Positions 1-5,427 of a stretch of 9,402 nucleotides of DNA are shown in pieces (position 1 is the stretch's first letter; every line of letters begins with the position of its first letter). Both the position numbers and the translations under genes were made by a program. The notes below the pieces were generated by a model. That model was given only the letters and a program-made list of their open reading frames with translations. It did no database searches and was not told the origin of the DNA. Origin of the DNA: Cytophagaceae bacterium (GTDB taxonomy: Bacteria; Bacteroidota; Bacteroidia; Cytophagales; Spirosomataceae); contig JAIXRT010000108.1 in the NCBI GenBank assembly GCA_027485075.1, forward strand, positions 1-9,402, written 5' to 3'.

Positions 1-2429
1 GAGGAATTTCAGATAATAAACAGCATGTATGTTTCTCGTTTGCTTTTTGGAATCACCGGGATCATATATTAAAAGAGCGATTTTTTGGCTTGACTGGCAG
101 TGAATCGAATCACGGTGAGGATGTAAAAGAACTATATTACTACCAGGATTCGACGCCTACGCACTCCTATCAAAAAATGCTGTATAAGTACCCGCAGCAC
201 ACTTTCCCTTATCAAAAACTCATCGATGAAAGTCGGAAACGCACACGCCATGAGCCCGAATACGAGCTGATGGATACAGGGATTTTTGATAATAATGAGT
301 TTTTTGATATCTCCATGGAGTATGCCAAAGGAGATGAACAAGATATTTTGATTCAGGTAACCGTCGTGAATCGCTCGAAGGTAGCCGCTCCGATTACTGT
401 GTTGCCAACAATTTGGTATCGCAATACGTGGTGCTGGGGCTATGAAAAATACAATTACAAACCGTTATTGACCGGCGTAGGTCACTCATTTATTGAGATT
501 GATCACCGCGTCGTAGGTCGCTTCAAACTTTATGCGGAGGAGGCCGATGAATTTTTGTTCTGTGAAAACGAAACCAATTTTCAGCGATTGTATAATTCAC
601 CCAATTTGACACATTTTACCAAAGATGGGATCAATGAATATGTTGTCAATAAGAATAAGCACACGGTAAATCCGAATCACATTGGTACAAAAGCCTCGGT
701 TAAATATGCGGATAAGATTCCTGCCGGTGGTACCAAAGTGTACCGTTTGCGTTTAACAAATCTAACATTGCGCGAGCCATTTGCGGATTTTGATGAAATC
801 TTTGCCTTACGAAAGCAGGAGGCAGATGATTTTTATGCGGATTTACAACCTGGGATAGTAGATGAGAATTTAAAAAATCTACAACGTCAAGCTTATGCCG
901 GGATGTTGTGGACGAAGCAATGGTATTACTATAATGTCTTTGAGTGGATCAAAGGCGATCCGGCGATGCCCAAGCCTGATGCCTCTCGAAGGCAGGGAAG
1001 AAATAGCACGTGGCGTCACATGTACGCGTCTAATATTCTTTCTATGCCAGATAAATGGGAGTATCCGTGGTTTGCCGCATGGGATTTAGCATTTCACACC
1101 TTGCCTTTGGCCCGGTTGGATCCGGATTTTGCGAAGCGTCAATTAGCCGTTATTCTGCGTGAGTATTACATGCATCCGAACGGACAAATTCCGGCGTATG
1201 AATGGTCATTCTCAGATGTGAATCCACCGGTGCATGCGTGGGCGACGTGGAAAGTGTATGAGATAGACAAAGAAATGAATGGCAAAGGAGACGTCGTTTT
1301 CTTAGAGCGCATCTTCCATAAATTATTGTTGAATTTCACTTGGTGGGTTAATTTAAAAGATGAGGGAGGAAACAACATCTTTGGTGGGGGATTCTTAGGT
1401 ATGGATAATATTGGGGTGTTTGACCGTTCGGCGAAATTGCCAACAGGTGGTCACTTGGAGCAGGCAGATGGTACTGGTTGGATGGCCATGTATAGCTTGA
1501 ATATGCTGCGAATTGCTTGTGAGATAGCCATTGAAAATCCCGTTTACCAGGATATGGCTTCCAAATTCTTTGAGCATTTCTTGCACATTGCAGGAGCCAT
1601 GCAGTCGATCGGTGGTGACAAACTGAATTTGTGGGATGAGGATGATCAATTCTACTATGATATGTTGCATAAAGAAGATGGGAGTGCGGAATTGCTTAAA
1701 GTACGCTCGATGGTAGGTCTTATTCCGTTATTTGCTGTTGAAGTGTTAACCTCAGAAATGCTCGAAAAACTACCTGCTTTTAAGCGGCGGGTGGAATGGG
1801 TATTGAATAATCGCCCTGATTTGGCAGGTTTGATTTCGCGCTGGTATGAACCTGGAAAAGGGGAGACGCGTTTGTTGTCCATCTTGCGTGGCCACCGAAT
1901 GAAAATGATTATGAAACGGATGTTTGACGAAACGGAATTTTTGTCGGACTACGGCATTCGCACCTTATCGAAGTACCACAAAGAAAATCCCTATATATTC
2001 AATTTTGAAGGAGGCACATTGCAGGTGGATTACACACCGGCTGAGTCTACTGGAGATATGTTTGGTGGGAATTCCAATTGGCGCGGACCTATCTGGTTTC
2101 CGATGAATTATTTAATTCTAGACTCCTTGAGTAAGTTTTCGGCTTATTACGGGACGGATTATGAAGTAGAATTTCCAACGAATTCAGGCGAGATGATGAA
2201 CATCAAAGACGCCGCCGAAGGTGTTTCTAGAAGGTTATTGGCCATGTTTATACCCGATGCCAAAGGCGTCGTGCCGATGTACGATGGACATGAAAAATTG
2301 CATGAGGACTCTCATTTATTCTTTGAATATTTTGATGGTGATACAGGAAAGGGCTTAGGGGCTAACCACCAGACAGGCTGGACTGGGTTAATCGCTGAAA
2401 TTATTAGACAATTACATACCAAATCATGA
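1..2429 (+). CDS. MGH1-like (GH63-related) glycoside hydrolase, 5' truncated by the window edge
   Basis: The frame is open from the first complete codon at position 3 to the TGA at 2427-2429, giving about 808 residues with the N-terminus missing. A TTG at 90 could be taken as a start, but the codons before it read through in the same frame (N-H-R-D-H-I-L-K-E-R-F-F-G-L) and resemble the family block that precedes T-G-S-E-x-N-H-G-E-D-V-K-E, so the true start lies upstream of the window. Family members are usually close to 900 residues. I recognise the long 'glucosidase' group with an (alpha/alpha)6 barrel related to GH63 and mannosylglycerate hydrolase. By family analogy, the Asp of A-D-G-T-G-W-M (codon 1467-1469) is a plausible general acid and the Glu of F-F-E-Y-F-D-G-D-T-G (codon 2325-2327) a plausible base. 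The C-terminal H-Q-T-G-W-T-G-L-I-A block is also typical. The substrate (an alpha-linked glucoside or mannoside) cannot be told from sequence. The stop overlaps the next start, so it is probably co-transcribed with the RidA-like gene. Confidence 0.85.
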   Translation, partial: GISDNKQHVCFSFAFWNHRDHILKERFFGLTGSESNHGEDVKELYYYQDSTPTHSYQKMLYKYPQHTFPYQKLIDESRKRTRHEPEYELMDTGIFDNNEFFDISMEYAKGDEQDILIQVTVVNRSKVAAPITVLPTIWYRNTWCWGYEKYNYKPLLTGVGHSFIEIDHRVVGRFKLYAEEADEFLFCENETNFQRLYNSPNLTHFTKDGINEYVVNKNKHTVNPNHIGTKASVKYADKIPAGGTKVYRLRLTNLTLREPFADFDEIFALRKQEADDFYADLQPGIVDENLKNLQRQAYAGMLWTKQWYYYNVFEWIKGDPAMPKPDASRRQGRNSTWRHMYASNILSMPDKWEYPWFAAWDLAFHTLPLARLDPDFAKRQLAVILREYYMHPNGQIPAYEWSFSDVNPPVHAWATWKVYEIDKEMNGKGDVVFLERIFHKLLLNFTWWVNLKDEGGNNIFGGGFLGMDNIGVFDRSAKLPTGGHLEQADGTGWMAMYSLNMLRIACEIAIENPVYQDMASKFFEHFLHIAGAMQSIGGDKLNLWDEDDQFYYDMLHKEDGSAELLKVRSMVGLIPLFAVEVLTSEMLEKLPAFKRRVEWVLNNRPDLAGLISRWYEPGKGETRLLSILRGHRMKMIMKRMFDETEFLSDYGIRTLSKYHKENPYIFNFEGGTLQVDYTPAESTGDMFGGNSNWRGPIWFPMNYLILDSLSKFSAYYGTDYEVEFPTNSGEMMNIKDAAEGVSRRLLAMFIPDAKGVVPMYDGHEKLHEDSHLFFEYFDGDTGKGLGANHQTGWTGLIAEIIRQLHTKS

Positions 2430-2893
2430 GTACTCCAGAAGAAAGATTTGCGGCCTTAGGCCTTGTATTACCTCCCGCACCTAAACCCTTAGGCGTATAT
2501 AAACCCGGGTTGCAGGTAGGGGAATTTTATTATGTTTCCGGACATGGACCTGTGTTGCCGGATGCGTCTTTGATCATTGGGCGTATCGGTGCCGATATGG
2601 ATATGGAGGCGGGAAAATTAGCGGCCCAGCAAGTGGGTTTGACGATTTTAGCGACTTTGAAAGCGCAGTTAGGTTCTTTGAACCGCATCAAGCGTGTCAT
2701 TAAAGTATTAGGTATGGTCAATGCGACGGATGATTTTTTACGTCATCCGTACGTGATTAATGGTTGCTCAGAATTGTTTGCACAAGTTTGGGGAGACGAA
2801 AATGGGATTGGTGTTCGCTCCGCTGTGGGGATGGGAACTTTGCCTGATAATATCCCGGTGGAGATTGAGGCGATGTTTGAGCTAGCCAGTTAA
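2426..2893 (+). CDS. RidA/YjgF/YER057c/UK114-family protein
   Basis: A 155-residue protein. The N-terminal E-R-F-A-A-L-G-L-V-L-P-P-A-P-K-P-L-G (6-23) followed by Y-Y-V-S-G-H-G-P (35-42) marks the longer RidA-like subfamily with an N-terminal extension; classical RidA has about 130 residues. The C-terminal V-R-S-A-V-G-M-G-T-L-P (130-140) and I-P-V-E-I-E-A-M (143-150) blocks match the RidA core. Arg131 aligns with the carboxylate-binding arginine of RidA enaminases. Enamine/imine deaminase activity is possible, but members of this subfamily need not be true RidA, so I give no symbol. The ATG lies inside the upstream stop (ATGA, 2426-2429), which suggests translational coupling to the glycoside hydrolase. 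Oddity: the last codons and the stop (2881-2893) form the left part of a perfect 20-bp inverted repeat. An intrinsic terminator follows about 75 bases downstream. Confidence 0.9.
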   Translation: MSTPEERFAALGLVLPPAPKPLGVYKPGLQVGEFYYVSGHGPVLPDASLIIGRIGADMDMEAGKLAAQQVGLTILATLKAQLGSLNRIKRVIKVLGMVNATDDFLRHPYVINGCSELFAQVWGDENGIGVRSAVGMGTLPDNIPVEIEAMFELAS

Positions 2894-2922
2894 ACGTGAT
2901 GTATCACGTTTAACTGGCTAGC
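2881..2922. repeat. Perfect 20-bp inverted repeat overlapping the end of the RidA-like gene
   Basis: The arm GCTAGCCAGTTAAACGTGAT (2881-2900) is exactly complementary to 2903-2922, with only GT between them. The left arm holds the last three sense codons and the TAA stop of the RidA-like gene. RNA from either strand could fold into a hairpin of about 19 pairs with a small loop. No T-run follows directly, so it is not a classical terminator alone. It could protect the 3' end, act with the downstream terminator, or be a palindromic repeat that inserted at the gene end. Confidence 0.9.
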
Positions 2923-2943
2923 AGTCGCTAGTCATTAGTCGAA
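2923..2943 (+). repeat. Heptanucleotide array A (AGTCNNN x3)
   Basis: AGTCGCT (2923), AGTCATT (2930) and AGTCGAA (2937) follow each other without gaps, and a partial fourth unit starts at 2944. The array begins at the base after the 20-bp palindrome and lies downstream of the RidA-like gene in its sense orientation. Twelve bases (2923-2934) are identical to 5338-5349 in array C. Confidence 0.75.
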
Positions 2944-2949
2944 AGTTTC

Positions 2950-3038
2950 TTTGGCAAAGATTGTAGAGACGCGATACTTCGCGTCTTTTTTTGTTTTGCA
3001 GACGCGAAGTATCGCGTCTCTACAGAAGGTTTGCCAAA
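2950..3038. repeat. Nested inverted-repeat element (24-bp perfect arms plus 9-bp outer arms)
   Basis: Positions 2962-2985 are perfectly complementary to 3001-3024, with a 15-base T-rich loop (2986-3000). Outside this, TTTGGCAAA (2950-2958) pairs with TTTGCCAAA (3030-3038) across a 3/5-base internal loop. Each long arm is itself a palindrome: AGACGCGA-tact-TCGCGTCT at 2967-2986, and the same stem with loop AGTA at 3000-3019. The region can therefore form either one long hairpin or two short ones, an arrangement like paired REP units. No coding frame or target duplication was seen. Confidence 0.9.
2967..2997 (+). terminator. Intrinsic terminator for the glycoside hydrolase-RidA transcript
   Basis: The 8-bp stem AGACGCGA/TCGCGTCT (2967-2974 and 2979-2986) has a 4-base loop (TACT). 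It is followed by a T-run through 2992, one G, then TTTT (2994-2997). This is the classical rho-independent layout on the plus strand. The minus strand has no equivalent T-run next to the stem, so nadA ends either by the larger hairpin or elsewhere. Confidence 0.75.
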
Positions 3039-3046
3039 AGGGCCAA

Positions 3047-3080
3047 CGTCTAGCGTCTAGTGTCTAAAGTCTATTGACTA
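3047..3080 (-). repeat. Heptanucleotide array B (AG(A/T)CNNT x5) running into the end of nadA
   Basis: Read on the minus strand, the units are AGTCAAT, AGACTTT, AGACACT, AGACGCT and AGACGTT, running from about 3080 down to 3046 in strict period 7. On the plus strand they appear as CGTCTAG (3047), CGTCTAG (3054), TGTCTAA (3061) and AGTCTAT (3068). The first minus-strand unit contains codons for the last residues of NadA and its TAG stop (3071-3073). Core and orientation relative to the preceding gene are as in arrays A and C. Confidence 0.7.
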
Positions 3081-4057
3081 ATTTCCAACATCTTCTTCAT
3101 TGCCTTATACGCTGGGATGCGGATGGATTCCTCCAGATTGATTTCTGGAAGTTCGTAGTACAAGGCATTGTATAATTTTTCCAACGTATTCATTTTCATG
3201 TAGGGACATTCGGAACATGCGCAGGTATTTTGCTCGTTGGCCGGTGCTGGAATCAAATGCTTGTGCGGTACGGCTTGCTTCATTTTGTGCATGATGCCAG
3301 CCTCCGTTGCGACGATAAAGGTGGAATTTGGAGAAGTTTCTACGAATTTCAAAAGGGCTGTGGTCGATCCCACATAATCTGCTTCCTTTAAAATCACTTC
3401 CTTACATTCCGGGTGAGCGATCAATAACGCATCCGGATATTCCTTTTTCAGGGTGTTTAATTTTTCTAATGAAATGTCGATGTGCACCATGCAAGCGCCT
3501 TCCCAAAGAATCAAATCTCGACCTGTTTTATGTGCTACATACCGTCCTAAATTCGCATCCGGCGCAAAAATGATTTCACGATCTGCCGGAATAGACTCGA
3601 CGATTTGAACCGCATTGGAAGAGGTGCAGATGATGTCGGTCATCGCCTTGATTTCTGCTGAGCAGTTGATGTACGAAACAACAATCGCATCAGGATGTGC
3701 CGCTTTTAACGCTGCAAATTCGGAGGCAGGTACGGAGTCTGCCAACGAGCATCCCGCGTTGAAATCGGGAACCACCACTTTTTTGGATGGATTCAAGATT
3801 TTAGCTGTTTCGCCCATGAAATGAACGCCACAGAAAACGATTAAGTCGGCCTCTGTTTTTTCAGCAGCTTGGGATAAACCGAGTGAATCGCCTACGTAGT
3901 CGGCCAATTCCTGAATCTCGCCATCCACATAATAATGCGCTAAAATCACGGCATTTTTTTCCTTTTTCAGTCGCTGGATTTCTGTAATTAATTCGACACC
4001 TTTCGGGGTTGAGCGGGCAATATACCCAACAGCTTGTGCTTCGTCTACTAAATTCAT
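3071..4057 (-). CDS. nadA: Quinolinate synthase
   Basis: A 328-residue protein of normal family length. NadA condenses iminoaspartate with dihydroxyacetone phosphate to quinolinate on a [4Fe-4S] cluster in the cytoplasm. Visible motifs are A-V-I-L-A-H-Y-Y (36-43), Y-V-G-D-S-L (54-59), N-A-G-C-S-L-A-D (100-107), W-E-G-A-C-M-V-H (185-192) and C-S-E-C-P-Y-M-K-M-N (281-290). Cys103, Cys189 and Cys284 occupy the positions of the three known cluster ligands; the extra Cys279 and Cys281 form a C-x-C-x2-C. The ATG (4055-4057) overlaps the nadC stop by four bases (ATGA), so translation is probably coupled and both run from the promoter before nadC. The stop codon lies in heptad array B. L-aspartate oxidase (nadB), which supplies iminoaspartate, is not in the window. 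Confidence 0.97.
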   Translation of the reverse strand: MNLVDEAQAVGYIARSTPKGVELITEIQRLKKEKNAVILAHYYVDGEIQELADYVGDSLGLSQAAEKTEADLIVFCGVHFMGETAKILNPSKKVVVPDFNAGCSLADSVPASEFAALKAAHPDAIVVSYINCSAEIKAMTDIICTSSNAVQIVESIPADREIIFAPDANLGRYVAHKTGRDLILWEGACMVHIDISLEKLNTLKKEYPDALLIAHPECKEVILKEADYVGSTTALLKFVETSPNSTFIVATEAGIMHKMKQAVPHKHLIPAPANEQNTCACSECPYMKMNTLEKLYNALYYELPEINLEESIRIPAYKAMKKMLEISQ

Positions 4058-4908
4058 TTCGCTTTAAGGCTAAGGTCTAAACTTTTCATTTGGTGCGTAA
4101 GGGCACCTACCGATATATAATCTACGCCTGTTTCACCAAAGGCGCGGAGTGTTTTTTCATTGATACCACCGGATGCTTCGGTGGTAAACCGACCGTCTAT
4201 TTTACGAATCGCGGCGCGGAGGCGTTCAGGGTTGAAGTTATCCAACATGATACGCTTTACTCCCCCAATCGCCAGAACCTCGTCTAATTCAGTTTCGTTT
4301 CGCACTTCGATCATCACTTCGAGTGGTTCTTTTCTACCCGCATTATAGGCAAACGCTTTTTCTAAGGCATTTTGAATCCCACCTGCAAAGTCGATGTGGT
4401 TGTCTTTGATAAGTATCATATCGAATAAACCGTAGCGGTGATTCACCGCCCCACCGATCTTGCAAGCCCATTTCTCCGCCAAACGGAAGTTGGGCGTGGT
4501 CTTGCGTGTATCCAATAATTTAGCCGGTGTCCCTTCCAAAATATTGACCAAAGAACGGGTATAGGTCGCAATGCCTGACATGCGTTGCATGCAATTTAAT
4601 ACTAAACGTTCTGCTCTAAGAATGGATTGTGATGATCCGGCAACCTCTAAAACGATTTGGCCTGGTTCGATCCATGTGCCGTCATGTATGAAAACGTCTA
4701 CTTGTAAAGTTGGATCTACTTCCTTAAAAATCAGCAGAGATAATTCCACACCGGCCAATACCCCTCGGTCCTTGACGAGCAATTGAGCCGCCCCTTTGGC
4801 ATCCTTAGGAACGGTAGACAGCGAGGTATGATCTCCGGATCCGATGTCCTCAGCTAAAGCTGATTGGATAAATGCATGAAGGTAGGATGGTTCTAAATAA
4901 TTGAACAT
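4054..4908 (-). CDS. nadC: Nicotinate-nucleotide pyrophosphorylase (carboxylating)
   Basis: Converts quinolinate plus PRPP to nicotinate mononucleotide, CO2 and pyrophosphate, the step after NadA. I start it at the ATG 4906-4908 (284 residues). A longer frame from a TTG at 4927-4929 is unlikely because that TTG is part of a TAAATTTG promoter box. Numbered from this ATG, the motifs are E-D-I-G-S-G-D-H-T (20-28), E-R-L-V-L-N (100-105), D-T-R-K-T-T-P (133-139), G-G-A-V-N-H-R (152-158), I-L-I-K-D-N-H-I (165-172), I-E-V-R (200-203), M-L-D-N (221-224) and E-A-S-G-G-I (244-249). The Arg, Lys and His residues in these blocks match the phosphoribosyl- and quinolinate-binding positions of type II PRTases. 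First gene of a nadC-nadA operon, transcribed divergently from a small exported-protein gene. Confidence 0.96.
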   Translation of the reverse strand: MFNYLEPSYLHAFIQSALAEDIGSGDHTSLSTVPKDAKGAAQLLVKDRGVLAGVELSLLIFKEVDPTLQVDVFIHDGTWIEPGQIVLEVAGSSQSILRAERLVLNCMQRMSGIATYTRSLVNILEGTPAKLLDTRKTTPNFRLAEKWACKIGGAVNHRYGLFDMILIKDNHIDFAGGIQNALEKAFAYNAGRKEPLEVMIEVRNETELDEVLAIGGVKRIMLDNFNPERLRAAIRKIDGRFTTEASGGINEKTLRAFGETGVDYISVGALTHQMKSLDLSLKAK

Positions 4909-4926
4909 GGTATGTTTTTGGAGAGG

Positions 4927-4934
4927 CAAATTTA
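4927..4934 (-). promoter_or_regulatory. Candidate -7 box of the nadC-nadA promoter (TAAATTTG)
   Basis: The minus strand reads TAAATTTG from 4934 to 4927, a full match to the Bacteroidota TAnnTTTG element. It lies 18 bases before the nadC ATG, so the leader would be only about a dozen bases. The -33 region shows no clear TTG or TTTG, so this is the weaker of the two divergent promoters. Confidence 0.5.
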
Positions 4935-4952
4935 CGAAAATTCCATTCCGAA

Positions 4953-4982
4953 TTGATTTCTAAGAAAATTATCCTATTTTTG
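4953..4982 (+). promoter_or_regulatory. Bacteroidota-type promoter of the small exported-protein gene
   Basis: TTG (4953-4955), a 19-base spacer and TATTTTTG (4975-4982) match the -33/-7 consensus TTG-N19-TAnnTTTG known for Bacteroidota sigma factors. The gene's ATG follows at 4992, so the leader is very short. The TTG at 4953 that could be read as a start codon is better explained as the -33 element. Confidence 0.6.
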
Positions 4983-4991
4983 CTGCCTATC

Positions 4992-5318
4992 ATGCAAAAG
5001 AGGATTCAGTTTTTTCATTTGATTTTGTTTATGCCCGTGCTTTTTTGGCTCGTGGCAAAGCCAATTTCATTGGTAAAAGCAGATGATTCGCAGGTAAAAA
5101 CAGAAAAACATCAAAAGACGTTCCAGGTAGCTGAGCAACATGTGTACCAGGTAAGCTCTAGCACGAACCTTGATTTTCCACAAGATTTTGTCTTCCCGAG
5201 TATTCAGATTTTTTCGGCGCAAGCTCCTCAATTAGCGATTAAATTGCCGTCTGTAATTCATCGGACGCAATTCATGCGCATCTTGTTAACTCAGTTTATA
5301 GCCACGCTGGCTCCCTGA
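4992..5318 (+). CDS. Small secreted or membrane-anchored protein of unknown function
   Basis: A 108-residue protein from the ATG at 4992. The frame also opens at a TTG at 4953, but that TTG coincides with a promoter element. Residues 1-30 look like a signal peptide: K3-R4, a hydrophobic stretch (about 7-21), and V-K-A (28-30) as a plausible cleavage site, leaving about 78 mature residues. No lipobox cysteine is present, and the protein has no cysteine at all. The mature part begins polar (D-D-S-Q-V-K-T-E-K), then becomes rich in F, Q, P and I, with A-Q-A-P (76-79) and a short hydrophobic tail (F-M-R-I-L-L-T-Q-F-I-A-T-L-A-P). It ends in Ala-Pro directly before TGA. I recognise no family. It stands 109 bases before secDF in the same direction, and I found no good promoter in that gap, so the two are probably co-transcribed. 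A role as a secretion monitor for secDF is a speculative option (see findings). Confidence 0.65.
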   Translation: MQKRIQFFHLILFMPVLFWLVAKPISLVKADDSQVKTEKHQKTFQVAEQHVYQVSSSTNLDFPQDFVFPSIQIFSAQAPQLAIKLPSVIHRTQFMRILLTQFIATLAP

Positions 5319-5323
5319 AGTAA

Positions 5324-5351
5324 AGTCACCAGTCTCTAGTCGCTAGTCACG
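5324..5351 (+). repeat. Heptanucleotide array C (AGTCNNN x4)
   Basis: AGTCACC (5324), AGTCTCT (5331), AGTCGCT (5338) and AGTCACG (5345) are contiguous and begin five bases after the stop of the small exported-protein gene. The motif and its orientation to the upstream gene are the same as in array A. Just downstream, AGTCCGGAGG (5359) and AGTCCGAAGG (5374) form a looser direct repeat spaced by 15 bases. Confidence 0.75.
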
Positions 5352-5391
5352 ACAAAGAAGTCCGGAGGTAATCAGTCCGAAGGAAATATTC

Positions 5392-5419
5392 ATTTACAAT
5401 TTATTATTTACCATTTAAT
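5392..5419 (+). repeat. Heptanucleotide array D (ATTTANN x4) next to the secDF start
   Basis: ATTTACA (5392), ATTTATT (5399), ATTTACC (5406) and ATTTAAT (5413) run without gaps to eight bases before the secDF ATG. The array makes the secDF translation start region A/T-rich and probably unstructured. It shares the period of 7 with arrays A-C but not their sequence. Confidence 0.65.
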
Positions 5420-5427
5420 TTAAAGTT

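Noticed and set aside
90..92. TTG as the start of the glycoside hydrolase gene
   Set aside because: The frame stays open to the window edge and the residues before the TTG fit the family, so this is an internal leucine codon.
2881..3080. CRISPR array or insertion sequence in the ridA-nadA interval
   Set aside because: Units are 7 bases without spacers; there is no transposase frame and no visible target duplication. The palindromes fit REP-like or terminator elements better.
4909..4990. Riboswitch or long leader regulating nadC-nadA
   Set aside because: The likely promoter box leaves only about a dozen leader bases and no structure of riboswitch size; only 83 bases separate the two divergent ATGs.
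5364..5412. Hairpin GGTAA (5367-5371) / TTACC (5408-5412) hiding the secDF start
   Set aside because: Only five pairs across a gap of more than 35 bases; too weak to claim as an attenuator without folding calculations.
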